Shown here: positions 30,067-38,087 of the stretch, one piece after another
How positions within the stretch are numbered: the stretch's first letter is position 1
Layout: every line of letters starts with the position of its first letter
Assembly (NCBI RefSeq): GCF_002572525.1
Contig: NZ_PDBS01000001.1
Span: forward strand, 3,906,001 to 3,970,000
Length of the DNA: 64,000 nt
From: Natrinema sp. CBA1119
GTDB taxonomy: Archaea > Halobacteriota > Halobacteria > Halobacteriales > Natrialbaceae
Direction: 5' to 3'
Made by a program: the position numbers and the translations under genes
The notes under the pieces: generated by a model
The model's input: only the letters and a program-made list of their open reading frames with translations
What the model was told of the DNA's origin: nothing
Databases searched by the model: none

Positions 30067-31035
30067 ATGGAGATCGGCGTTCATACCCCACCGCTGGCCG
30101 ACGAACCGCTCGAGAGCGCGCTCCCCTACCTCGACGGGATCGGCGTCGGTGCGATCGAGCCGGGCGTCGGCGGCCATCCCGGTCAGGACCACATCACGCG
30201 GGCCGAGTATCTCGACAACGAGACCAGTCAGGCCGAGCTCCGCGACCTGCTCGCGGAGTACGAGATGCGGATCAGCGCGCTCGCGACCCACAACAACCCG
30301 CTTCATCCCGACGACGAGCGGGCCGAGGAAGCCGATACCGAACTCCGAGAGGCGATCCGCCTGGCCGCCCAGCTCGAGGTCGGAACCGTCACCTGTTTCT
30401 CGGGACTGCCGGCGGGCAGTCCGACCGATGAGACCCCGAACTGGATCACCGCCCCCTGGCCGCCCCAACACGCCGAGGCCCTCGAGTACCAGTGGGAGCG
30501 AGCGATCGAGTACTGGGGCGAAATCGCCGACTACGCGGCCGATCACGATGTCGATATCGCGATCGAGATGCACCCGAACATGCTGATCTACGAGCCCCAC
30601 GGGATGGCGCGACTGCGCGAAGAGACGGGCGAGCGGATCGGCGCGAACGTCGATCCCTCGCACCTCTACTGGCAGGGGATCACGATCACCGACGCGATCC
30701 GATATCTGGGCGAGCGCCAGGCGATCCACCACGTCCACGCCAAGGACACCAGAATTTACGACGCAAAGGCCCGCGAAAAGGGCGTACTGGATACGACGCC
30801 GTACACCGACGAGCCGAATCGGTCCTGGCTCTTCCGGTCGGTCGGCTACGGCCATGGCGAAGCCCACTGGAAGGATATCGTCTCGACGCTTCGCATGATC
30901 GGCTACGACGGCGCCCTGAGCATCGAACACGAGGACTCGCTAACCAGCTCCCGAGAGGGCCTCGAGAAGGCGGTCGACCTGCTCGAGCGGGCGGTCTTCG
31001 AAACGCAACCCGGGGAGGCACACTGGGCCGAATGA
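30067..31035 (+). CDS. Xylose-isomerase-like TIM-barrel sugar isomerase/epimerase or lyase
   Basis: The 322-residue protein starts MEIGVHTPPLADEPLE and has the AP-endonuclease-2/xylose isomerase-like barrel. Metal ligand candidates are Glu and His in IAIEMHPNM, Asp and His in ANVDPSHLYWQG, His in HHVHAKD, and Glu in LSIEHED. This family includes isomerases, epimerases and, more recently, enzymes that cleave 3-keto-glycosides. The pairing with an oxidoreductase just upstream makes a step on an oxidised sugar plausible. A TATA-like TTTTATTG at 30037-30044 is about 27 bp before ATG 30067, indicating a leaderless transcript. Confidence 0.85.
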   Translation: MEIGVHTPPLADEPLESALPYLDGIGVGAIEPGVGGHPGQDHITRAEYLDNETSQAELRDLLAEYEMRISALATHNNPLHPDDERAEEADTELREAIRLAAQLEVGTVTCFSGLPAGSPTDETPNWITAPWPPQHAEALEYQWERAIEYWGEIADYAADHDVDIAIEMHPNMLIYEPHGMARLREETGERIGANVDPSHLYWQGITITDAIRYLGERQAIHHVHAKDTRIYDAKAREKGVLDTTPYTDEPNRSWLFRSVGYGHGEAHWKDIVSTLRMIGYDGALSIEHEDSLTSSREGLEKAVDLLERAVFETQPGEAHWAE

Positions 31036-31047
31036 CCCGAACCGGGG

Positions 31048-31356
31048 CTACTCTTCGATCGGGCTGTTGACGGAGTCGTCGGCCGAGGGATCGCGGACCT
31101 CAACGTCGCTGCCGTTGCGAACGACGAGCTCGTAGCCCTCGTACTCGAGTCGGACCACCACGCTGCTGGCGGTACCGGCGGTGGTCGTGAACAGTTCGTC
31201 GAGCGCTTCCGGGTTGACGACCGTAAACAGCGGGTCGTACGCCGGCGGCTCGACGTCGGTGACGTCGACGCCTTCGCGCGCTGCGACGGCCTCGATGATG
31301 GCCTGGGACGGCGGACCAGTCCCGTCGGGCGTCGACGTATTGTCCAGGTAGGACAT
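31048..31356 (-). CDS. HalOD1 output-domain protein
   Basis: The 102-residue protein (start ATG 31356-31354, MSYLDNTSTPDG) has the HalOD1 pattern. SQAIIEAVAAREGVDVTDVEPPAYDPLFTVVNPEALDELF is followed by a strand-rich end with RLEYEGYELVVRNGSDVEV. HalOD1 is a haloarchaea-specific domain thought to be an output module of signalling. The upstream frame extension of 17 codons covers a promoter-like AT-rich stretch (31380-31405) and is left out. Partner unknown; it is convergent with the sugar isomerase gene. Confidence 0.85.
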   Translation of the reverse strand: MSYLDNTSTPDGTGPPSQAIIEAVAAREGVDVTDVEPPAYDPLFTVVNPEALDELFTTTAGTASSVVVRLEYEGYELVVRNGSDVEVRDPSADDSVNSPIEE

Positions 31357-31480
31357 ACTTGTCCCTTTGAGAGTCCCGCTGATAAGGGTGATGGCAAATA
31401 TATGCAACTGATACGTCGCAGTTATATCCTCGTGACGACGTGATTACCGTCTCTCGGTCGAAGGGACCGGTGTTCCGCCG

Positions 31481-32890
31481 TTAGGCGTCCCCCTCACCCC
31501 GCGCTCGCTCGAACAGTTCGATCGCCCGCTCCCGTCGATCGGCGTGTTCGACGATCGGTGCCGGATACGCTGGCGCGATTCGCTCCCGCTCGGCTGGCTC
31601 GAGGTCGTGCCAGCCGTGAATCTCGTCGGCGCTCGCCTCGCCGAGTTCGGAAACGTACTCGCGGACGTACTCGCCGTCGGGATCGTACTCGCGGCCCTGC
31701 TTCATCGGATTGAACACGCGGAAGTACGGCTGGGCGTCGGTCCCGGTCGACCCGGCCCACTGCCAGCCGCCGACGTCGTTCGCGGTGTCGTGGTCGGCGA
31801 GTAGTCGCCGGAACCAGTCGTATCCCGCCCGCCAGTCCGTCAGCAAGTCCTTCGTCAGAAAGGAGGCGACGAGCATCCGCACGCGGTTGTGCATCCACCC
31901 CTCCGCGCGGAGCTGCCGCATCCCGGCGTCGACGATGGGATACCCCGTCTCGCCGGCCTTCCACGCCTCCAGTTCGTCGGGGTCGTTGCGCCACTCGATC
32001 TCGTTCGCGTAGCCGCTGAAGTTCTCGACGACTGTCTCGGGGTTGAACGCGAGCACGTGCGCGTAGAACTCGCGCCACGCGAGTTGGCGCTGGAACTCGC
32101 GGACGCTCTCACGATCGTCGGCCGTCTCGGCTCGCTCGGCGGCCTGCTCCGTGGCCGCGTACAGTTCCCGCGGACCGATCGTTCCCCACTTGCAGTGGGG
32201 AGAGAGCCGCGACGTCCCGTCAGTGGCCGGATAGTCGCGCTCTGCGGCGTAGCGGTAAATCGGCCCGTCACAGAAGTCCTCGACTCGCTCTCGAGCGGCC
32301 GTCGTCGTTACGGTGGGCGGCGAGGCCGCTGGGTCGTCGAATCCGAGTTCCGCGAGCGACGGAATCGTCTCGCCGGAAACGGTCGCGAAATCGGTCCCAG
32401 CAGGCTCGTCCGCAGGTACCCGCTTCTCGCGATCGCGCCACTTCGTCCAGAAGTACGAAAAGACCGAGTAATGCTCACCCTGGTTTGGCGTGATCGACCC
32501 CGGTTCGTGGTGGATCGAATCGTGGACCGACTCGCAGTTGACGCCGTCGTCTGCGAGCGCCGCCCGAACAGCCCGGTCACGCTCGCGCGCGAGACCGCTG
32601 TAGTCCTCGTTCCAGACGACGCTCGACGCGTCGTACTCGGCGGCGACGTCGGGGACGACCCCGCTTGCCTCCCCGCGCTCGACGATCAGATCGCTCCCGT
32701 ACTCCCGATACCGAGACCGCAGGTCGTGGAGCGCCTCGAGCAGGCACGCGACCCGCACCGGCGACGCGTGCTCGAGAACGGTCGGGTCGAGGACGAAAAG
32801 CGGAACGATTGGCTCGTCGATCGACGCGGCGCGTGCGAGCCCGCGGTTGTCGACCGTCCGAAGGTCCCGCCGGTGCCAGTGAACGATCAC
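31481..32890 (-). CDS. phr: Deoxyribodipyrimidine photolyase (CPD photolyase, cryptochrome family)
   Basis: From a GTG at 32890-32888 the protein has 469 residues and starts VIVHWHRRDLRTVDNRGLA, the normal photolyase start. The antenna-binding Rossmann half runs to about 200. The FAD-binding half has SRLSPHCKWGTIGPRELY, REFQRQLAWREFYAHVL, DAGMRQLRAEGWMHNRVRMLVASFLTKDL and DVGGWQWAGSTGTDAQPYFRVFNP. It repairs UV-induced cyclobutane pyrimidine dimers with blue light, important in salterns. The longer frame upstream is not photolyase-like, so the GTG is preferred. Confidence 0.94.
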   Translation of the reverse strand: MIVHWHRRDLRTVDNRGLARAASIDEPIVPLFVLDPTVLEHASPVRVACLLEALHDLRSRYREYGSDLIVERGEASGVVPDVAAEYDASSVVWNEDYSGLARERDRAVRAALADDGVNCESVHDSIHHEPGSITPNQGEHYSVFSYFWTKWRDREKRVPADEPAGTDFATVSGETIPSLAELGFDDPAASPPTVTTTAARERVEDFCDGPIYRYAAERDYPATDGTSRLSPHCKWGTIGPRELYAATEQAAERAETADDRESVREFQRQLAWREFYAHVLAFNPETVVENFSGYANEIEWRNDPDELEAWKAGETGYPIVDAGMRQLRAEGWMHNRVRMLVASFLTKDLLTDWRAGYDWFRRLLADHDTANDVGGWQWAGSTGTDAQPYFRVFNPMKQGREYDPDGEYVREYVSELGEASADEIHGWHDLEPAERERIAPAYPAPIVEHADRRERAIELFERARGEGDA

Positions 32891-33098
32891 GGTCGAAGTA
32901 CGGATTCGAGAGCCGAAAGTACCGGGGTGCTGGCAACCCGCGAGCGTCAGTGCGACTCGAGTGGCGAGTCGTATCGCATCTCGAGCGAGAGGATGGCGTC
33001 GCGACGATCGCAGGTACCAGCGAGACCGCGGAACGACCATCGTGGGTACCAACGAGACCGCAGAAATACGACTGCCACCGGACCGTTGCAGTCTTCGA

Positions 33099-33539
33099 CT
33101 AGTGCTTCGTATCGGTGGGTTCGAGAAGCCGATCGATCGCCGAGCGAAAGCCCGGGCTCTCGTGGTACCACAGCCAGCAGCCGACGCCCGCGGTGAGTAG
33201 CGAGCCGGCGATCATCCCGAGCGTCGCAGTCAGGTACGCGGTCGACCCGTCGCCGGAGACGGCGAAGACGTTCGCGGGGTTGTCGTGAATGAAAAAGAAG
33301 TACACGACGAACCACGCGTTCGTGAGCAGCGTCGAGACCAGCACGGGCGCGCCGTACGCGTAGTTGCGCGCCCAGATCAGCCCGATCGCGACCAGCGGCC
33401 CGAGCAGTCCGACGATGGCGATAAACGCCGGTTGCCCCTGCGTGAGCGGGGCGTCAACCGTCGACAGCCCCATCCCGAACAACCCACAGAGCACGAGGTA
33501 GATGAGAAACGGCGTCGTGACGATGAGTCGTTGATCCAC
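33099..33539 (-). CDS. Small integral membrane protein, unknown function
   Basis: The 146-residue protein has four hydrophobic segments (about 8-28, 38-58, 65-86 and 100-125) and a short basic C-terminal tail. I see no catalytic or transport signature. It is on the same strand as the photolyase gene, with about 210 bp between, and may have its own promoter (AT-rich at 33561-33580). It may be a haloarchaeal family without an assigned role. Confidence 0.6.
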   Translation of the reverse strand: MDQRLIVTTPFLIYLVLCGLFGMGLSTVDAPLTQGQPAFIAIVGLLGPLVAIGLIWARNYAYGAPVLVSTLLTNAWFVVYFFFIHDNPANVFAVSGDGSTAYLTATLGMIAGSLLTAGVGCWLWYHESPGFRSAIDRLLEPTDTKH

Positions 33540-33745
33540 ATCGTATGGTGGTCACCTGTTCATCTTAACTGTTATTACCACTGACTCGAGCGAGCGGGGC
33601 GGATCGAACGGACGACTGACGATCCGGTTGGGGACGAATCCGCCGGCGAGGATCGGTGAACCACGAGCGCCGACCGGGAGTATAGGAACCGATTACCACG
33701 GAAATCGAACGCCGGGGACATATCAGCTCTCGTGTCGTTCACAGT

Positions 33746-33976
33746 ATGAAGGGGATAACAAATTGTGCCAGTCGCAACCGATCGGCCATGAGGGGCCAGG
33801 AACAGTCGAACGGTGCTGCACAGTCGACGATTCGGAACGCGCTCGAGTCGGTCTTTCGCCGAAGCGACGATCAGACAGTCATCGAGGAGTGCCGACGCTG
33901 TGGCACGACGCTCGAGTCGGTATCGACGTGTCCGTCCTGTGGCGGAAGCGACATCGTCGAATATCGGATTCGGTAA
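33746..33976 (+). CDS. Zinc-ribbon (rubrerythrin-like) small protein
   Basis: The 76-residue protein has an N-terminal polar part and a C-terminal zinc ribbon with ECRRCGTTLESVSTCPSCGGSD (two CxxC pairs 12 residues apart). It resembles the short haloarchaeal rubrerythrin-like zinc-ribbon proteins. A TATA-like CATATCAG at 33719-33726 lies about 24 bp before the ATG at 33746; a second Met at 33788 is possible. Function unknown, perhaps protein-protein contact. It stands alone between opposite-strand genes. Confidence 0.7.
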   Translation: MKGITNCASRNRSAMRGQEQSNGAAQSTIRNALESVFRRSDDQTVIEECRRCGTTLESVSTCPSCGGSDIVEYRIR

Positions 33977-34017
33977 CGACCGCCCGCGAGAGACGAGCGA
34001 TCGGGGTCACTGGGGAG

Positions 34018-34725
34018 TTACCGCGAGCCGACGGGAATTCCGTCGGTGTCGATCGAATCCCGTCGGCCGTCGAGCACCGCGAACCGCTCGTCGCGGCGCG
34101 ACTCGAGCCAATAGAGGAGGCGTTCGGCCCACTCGAGTTTGTGAGCCTTCGCGGGGTCGACCGACGGATCGTCGAAATCCCAGCCGACGAACTCGAGGCG
34201 CGCGGCGCCGACGTGGTCGGCGAGAAACGCCGCGCGGTCGCCGTCGGTGAAGCCGCCGACGTTTCGGACCGGTCCGCGGGGTGCGGCCTGCGTCGTCGGG
34301 AGGACGTACGCAGTGTTACACTCGGGGACGACGTCGCGAATCGCGGCGAGATTATCACCGTGGCCGTGGACCGCGACCGGAGTGCCCCGAGCCGTGAGTC
34401 GCTCGACGGTGTCGGGGTTCTTGTCGAGATCGGTCACCATGCAGTCGACGTCGATACCGCGGCTCGCGAGCGTGTCGACGGCCGTCGACGCGGCGAGGAC
34501 GACGTCGGCCTCCCGCGCTCGCTCGAGGTCCCGCTCGGTCTCGAGCGACGGGCCCGCTCCGGCGATAGCGGCGGTCGCTCCGCCGACGAACGAGAGGTCG
34601 GCGAGATCGAACGACTTCTCGAGAAGCGACGCGAGGAGATCGCGTCCTCGTTCGTCACCGGCACGATCGTAGCCGAAATCGCTGCAGATCGCCTCGTAGA
34701 TGGGCTCCCACTCGTCGAACTCCAT
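34018..34725 (-). CDS. mptE: 6-hydroxymethylpterin diphosphokinase, MptE type
   Basis: The 235-residue protein (start ATG 34725-34723, MEFDEWEP) has the DUF115/MptE pattern. FVGGATAAIAGAGPSLETE is the nucleotide-binding loop, followed by VVLAASTAVDTLASRGIDVDCMVTDLD and VAVHGHGDNL. In archaea MptE puts pyrophosphate on 6-hydroxymethyl-dihydropterin, the step before dihydropteroate synthase. The folP gene lies just upstream on the same strand, which supports the call. A TATA-like TAATATATTCG (34811-34801) lies some 80 bp before the ATG, so it can be transcribed separately from folP. Confidence 0.85.
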   Translation of the reverse strand: MEFDEWEPIYEAICSDFGYDRAGDERGRDLLASLLEKSFDLADLSFVGGATAAIAGAGPSLETERDLERAREADVVLAASTAVDTLASRGIDVDCMVTDLDKNPDTVERLTARGTPVAVHGHGDNLAAIRDVVPECNTAYVLPTTQAAPRGPVRNVGGFTDGDRAAFLADHVGAARLEFVGWDFDDPSVDPAKAHKLEWAERLLYWLESRRDERFAVLDGRRDSIDTDGIPVGSR

Positions 34726-34795
34726 GCTCGGTCTCGTCGCGCTATCGGTTTGTGTGTTCGGTCTCGATCCCGCGTTTCCGGTCATCCGGCTTCAG

Positions 34796-35022
34796 GTGTC
34801 GAATATATTACGTGTTCCGAGTACCGGGTGGGCTATCGGCCAGCACGTCGGTTTCCTCGCGTGGGCGATGGTGTTGTCACTGTGCCGTAAGACAGGTTGT
34901 GGCGTAAGACAGGTCGCAGCATCCCAACCGGGAGTCGTCACTGGTCGGTGTAAGACCACAATAATTCCGTGTTGTGGGCCGGGGGTCGCCTCCAAAGTAC
35001 CCCTACCCGGGAGGCCGCCCGG
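34796..35022 (-). ncRNA. Candidate stable RNA between folP and mptE
   Basis: The gap between folP and mptE is about 340 bp without a convincing gene. On the minus strand, right after the folP stop, there is a strong promoter-like AAGCTTATGCC (about 35060-35050). About 26 nt downstream a GC-rich, heavily structured segment starts (GGACGCCGGGCGGCCTCC). It folds into several helices, including GCCTCC with GGAGGC and CCACAA with TTGTGG around a short loop. A pair of similar words CCTGTCTTACG occurs further along. The mptE TATA lies at the end of the gap. I do not recognise SRP RNA, RNase P RNA or a tRNA in it. The ends are guesses. Confidence 0.4.
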
Positions 35023-35049
35023 CGTCCAGTCTCCCTTTTCGAAGCATCC

Positions 35050-35060
35050 GGCATAAGCTT
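35050..35060 (-). promoter_or_regulatory. Promoter candidate just downstream of folP
   Basis: On the minus strand the stop codon of folP is followed by AGAGAAAGCTTATGCC, where CTTATGCC is a TATA-type element like those used for stable RNAs in haloarchaea. The region transcribed from it would be the structured spacer before mptE. Confidence 0.45.
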
Positions 35061-35064
35061 TCTC

Positions 35065-36258
35065 TTAACGCAGCACCCCTGACAGCTTCCGTCCGATACC
35101 ACTGAGACTGTCATTTTTGGCCGTGAGATCGGTGGCAACGTCAGAAATCGCATCTGTCGATCCCACGATCACGCAGTTCCCGCCGGTCACCCGTCGGACG
35201 ACCGCGCCGTGCTCGAGTGCGACCGTCGTAAGCCGGTCGATCGCGTCGGGTGCAAGGCCATCGATCTCGAGGAGTTGGGGCTGCCAGTCGCCGGCGATCG
35301 CGGGATCGATGCCGCGTTCCCGGAGCTGCGTTCGAAACTCCCGGGTGGAGTGGACGTCCAGTTGCGAGATCGTGAGTCCGTCCGCGGTGACGCTCGCGCG
35401 CTCGGTGAACGCCTTCCCGATCAGGGCTGCGTCCCGCGTTTCGGCCACATCGTGGGTCCGGATCACGTGCGCGCCGCGTTCGACGGCCATCGCCGTCGCC
35501 GCGAGGCTGACCGGGAGTCGCTCCTCGGTCTCCCGGTCCGCGATCTCGCCGAGGAAGTTCTTCCGATTGATCGAGACCAGCATCGGTCGTCCGAGCGCCC
35601 GGAACTCCCGGAGCCGCCGAAACGTCTCGCGGTCGTCCTCGAGCGTCTGGGCCTTGCTCCACCCGCCGAACGCGGGGTCGACGATCGTCTTATCGGTCAG
35701 CCCGTTCTGTTTCAACGCCTCGTAGACCTGATCGACGTAGTCGGCCGTTTCCGCCCAGTCGGGCGACTTCCGGGCCGACCAATCGGTTTCCTCGACCGCT
35801 CCCGGTCGCTCGAGATCCGGCGGGCCCGCCATCTTCGCGACGGCGACGTCGTGCTCCTCGCAGACCCGCGGCATCTCGCGGTCGGCGAAGCCACAGATGT
35901 CGTTGACCATGTCGAACCCCTGCGAGAGGGCCTCGTCGGCGACCTCGGCGTAGCGCGTCTCGATCGAGAAGATCGCATCCCCAGAGACGCTCTCGATCGT
36001 GTCGAGCGCGACGTGTAGCCGCTCGAGTTCCTCGTCGGCCGAGAGCACGTCGAAGCGTTTGTTCGCGGACTCGAGGCCGATATCCACGATGTCGGCCCCT
36101 TCTCCGATTAGCTCCTCGTCGACGTAGCGAGCCGCCTCGCCGGGATCGTCGAAGACGCTCGGATCGTAGGGAGACTCCTCGCTGACGTTCAGTACGCCCA
36201 TGATCCGGGGCGGGTAGTCGTCTCCGATCCCCAGACCGGCGGCGTCGACGCTGTTCAT
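35065..36258 (-). CDS. folP: Dihydropteroate synthase with C-terminal extension
   Basis: The 397-residue protein starts at ATG 36258-36256 (MNSVDAAGLG). The DHPS barrel covers about residues 15-280: PRIMGVLNVSEESPYDPS, GADIVDIGLESANKRF, DMVNDICGFAD, TIVDPAFGGWSKAQ, RPMLVSINRKNFLGEI and VIRTHDVAETRDA. A further 100 residues follow (from about 295: LDVHSTREFRTQLRERGIDP..., ending VIVGSTDAISDVATDLTAKN) with no DHPS counterpart; such an extension is seen in haloarchaeal forms. The enzyme joins p-aminobenzoate to the pterin in folate synthesis. It neighbours mptE. The TATA-like GATATCTTTTT is at about 36290-36280. Confidence 0.88.
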   Translation of the reverse strand: MNSVDAAGLGIGDDYPPRIMGVLNVSEESPYDPSVFDDPGEAARYVDEELIGEGADIVDIGLESANKRFDVLSADEELERLHVALDTIESVSGDAIFSIETRYAEVADEALSQGFDMVNDICGFADREMPRVCEEHDVAVAKMAGPPDLERPGAVEETDWSARKSPDWAETADYVDQVYEALKQNGLTDKTIVDPAFGGWSKAQTLEDDRETFRRLREFRALGRPMLVSINRKNFLGEIADRETEERLPVSLAATAMAVERGAHVIRTHDVAETRDAALIGKAFTERASVTADGLTISQLDVHSTREFRTQLRERGIDPAIAGDWQPQLLEIDGLAPDAIDRLTTVALEHGAVVRRVTGGNCVIVGSTDAISDVATDLTAKNDSLSGIGRKLSGVLR

Positions 36259-36343
36259 ACCCGGACTGTGAAAGCGAGACAAAAAGATATCGCGGTTCCG
36301 GCGAGCCGGAGCGAAGCGAGCAGTACGCGGGAGTGAGCGCGGT

Positions 36344-37573
36344 CTACTCCTCGTCCTCGAGCACTGCCAGCCGCGAGTCCCGAAGGAGCACTTTCTTGAC
36401 GATCGAGGGGTTCTCGAGCAGGCGGTGTTTCGCATGTGCGCCGCGGCCGCGGCCGCGTCCCTCGCGCTCGGACTGGATCACGTTGAGGAAGTTCTGTTCC
36501 TGCAGGATCTCCTGAACGCGGCGCTCGGAGAGGACGTCGAAATCGAGCCGGCGGGCGATCTCCTTGTACTGGTTGTAGATGATCTTCGTCGTGAACTCCT
36601 TTTCCGAACTGTTCTCCGTCAGCAGCGTTAGCGAGTAGAGGATCGCCTTGGCCTGCTGGGGAGAGCCCTCGATCAGTTCGTTGAACCGGTCGGCCTCGGT
36701 CTTCTCCTTGGCGTCGCGGACGTGATCCGCGGTCACCCGCGTGTCGCTTCGCTTCTTCGCGATCCGGCCCGCGTTCCGGAGGATGTCGATCGCCTTGCGC
36801 GCATCGCCGTGTTCCTGGGCGGCGAGTGCGGCCGTGAGCGGGATCACGTCATCCGAAAGGACACCATCGTGGAACGCATCGCGGCGCTTCTCGAGGATCT
36901 CGACGAGCTGATTCGCGTCGTACGGTGAGAAGACGAGTTCGTCCCGCGAGAGGCTCGACTTGACGCGTTCGGAGAGGTGGTCGGGGAAATCTATCTTGTT
37001 CGAGATGCCGATGATACCGATGCTGGAGTCCGAGATTCGTCGGTTTTCGCCGGCCCGCGAGAGTTTGCGGAGGACCTCATCGTCCTCGAGCATGTCGATC
37101 TCGTCGAGGATAACGATGGTGACGTCGGTGCAGTGGTCGATGGACTGCCAGAGACGCTTGTAGTAGTCGCCGGTTCCCAGTCCCCGATCGGGGACGGTAA
37201 CCCCGCTGGAGTCGGGGTCGTTGACGATCTGGGCGATCGTCTTGACGATCGACGCCTCCGTATTTTGCTCGCCGCAGTCGATAAAGGCGTACTTGACGGT
37301 GACGTCGTCGTGCTGGGCCTCGGTGATCACGCGCTGGGTGACCGATCGCGAGATGAGCGATTTCCCGGTGCCGGTCTTGCCGAAGATGAACAGGTGGTTC
37401 GGCTCGCTTCCGAAGACTGCCGGGTTCAGGGCGTCCGCAACACGTTGCATCTGCTCGTCGCGACCGACGATCCGATCGGGGCCTGGGAGGTGCGTGATCT
37501 CGAGCAGGCGCTCGTCGGCGAAGACCGGATCGTCGTACCGGAAGAGCGGGTCTCGATCGTCGTTGGCGGACAT
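36344..37573 (-). CDS. orc1: Orc1/Cdc6 replication initiator
   Basis: The 409-residue protein (start ATG 37573-37571, MSANDDRDPLFRYDDPVF) is an AAA+ initiator. It has Walker A FGKTGTGKS (about 63-71), Walker B TIVILDEIDMLED, sensor 1 IIGISNKIDF and arginine finger region SSLSRDEL. The C-terminal winged helix is around 310-405, with QYKEIARRLDFDVLSERRVQEIL and a basic wing GRGRGRGAHAKHRL. It would bind the origin recognition boxes that lie immediately upstream (37624-38087) and load the MCM helicase. It reads away from the origin. The first Met of the longer frame is not used because it lies within the origin region. Confidence 0.95.
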   Translation of the reverse strand: MSANDDRDPLFRYDDPVFADERLLEITHLPGPDRIVGRDEQMQRVADALNPAVFGSEPNHLFIFGKTGTGKSLISRSVTQRVITEAQHDDVTVKYAFIDCGEQNTEASIVKTIAQIVNDPDSSGVTVPDRGLGTGDYYKRLWQSIDHCTDVTIVILDEIDMLEDDEVLRKLSRAGENRRISDSSIGIIGISNKIDFPDHLSERVKSSLSRDELVFSPYDANQLVEILEKRRDAFHDGVLSDDVIPLTAALAAQEHGDARKAIDILRNAGRIAKKRSDTRVTADHVRDAKEKTEADRFNELIEGSPQQAKAILYSLTLLTENSSEKEFTTKIIYNQYKEIARRLDFDVLSERRVQEILQEQNFLNVIQSEREGRGRGRGAHAKHRLLENPSIVKKVLLRDSRLAVLEDEE

Positions 37574-37623
37574 TGCGGTACCGCGCCCTTTCCAACTGAA
37601 TTGAAATAAAGGTGTGGGGATCG

Positions 37624-38087
37624 ATCGCGGATGTAAATACCCCGACAGAGCGACTCGAGTGGAACCTCGCGGCCGCATAACCAAAATTCGCCCTGAACGC
37701 CTGCCTCGCGCTTCTAACCGCCGAAGATGACCGCCACCCACCACGGACACCCCCGTCGCGGATGTAAAGCTCGTGCGCTCGACCGGCTAACGACCGCGCT
37801 ATACCCGGTTTCGGTGGGAAGATCCCGTTCGACGAACGAGGACAGGATCCACATGAATACGGCGAACGAGGGCCCAAGGGACCGAACGAGCAATTCGTCG
37901 ATCACTTCACGGGACCCACACCCCCCTCGCGTTTGTAACGGGAATAATGGAGGGGTGGTCAAGTGTTATATTCGATCTTCCACACTATTGGACTTCATCT
38001 GGCCCGATTTACATCCGCGGCACTGGTGTGTTCCAACGAGAGACCTCCACACGTATTTCGCCTTACAAACGCGAGGGGGGTGTGTCC
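37624..38087. other. oriC: Replication origin region with origin recognition boxes
   Basis: Five related boxes surround an AT-richer core. Plus strand: 37624-37643 (ATCGCGGATGTAAATACCCC), 37746-37769 (ACACCCCCGTCGCGGATGTAA) shortened, and 37916-37939 (ACACCCCCCTCGCGTTTG). Inverted on the other side: 38007-38030 (TTTACATCCGCGG...GGTGTG) and 38063-38087 (TTACAAACGCGAGGGGGGTG). The boxes at 37916 and 38063 are exact inverted copies over about 22 bp. The core 37940-38005 contains GTGTTATATTCG and is the likely unwinding element. The orc1 gene starts 51 bp from the first box, the arrangement of known haloarchaeal origins. Confidence 0.85.
37940..38005. other. Likely DNA unwinding element of the origin
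   Basis: Between the inverted strong boxes, these 66 bases are the least GC-rich part of the region, with ATAATGG, GTGTTATATTCG and ACACTATTGG. In haloarchaeal origins the unwinding element lies between inverted ORBs; this position fits that rule. Confidence 0.6.

Noticed and set aside
31889-33196. 435-codon open frame on the plus strand
   Set aside because: It is antisense to the photolyase gene, with no domain signature and the Arg/Asp/Val-rich makeup of a GC-rich shadow.
33628-34890. 420-codon plus-strand frame over the mptE region
   Set aside because: It covers mptE in antisense and has no conserved motif.
34792-34995. 67-codon minus-strand frame in the folP-mptE gap
   Set aside because: It needs a TTG start, has no recognisable fold and runs through the mptE TATA box; a structured RNA is the better reading.
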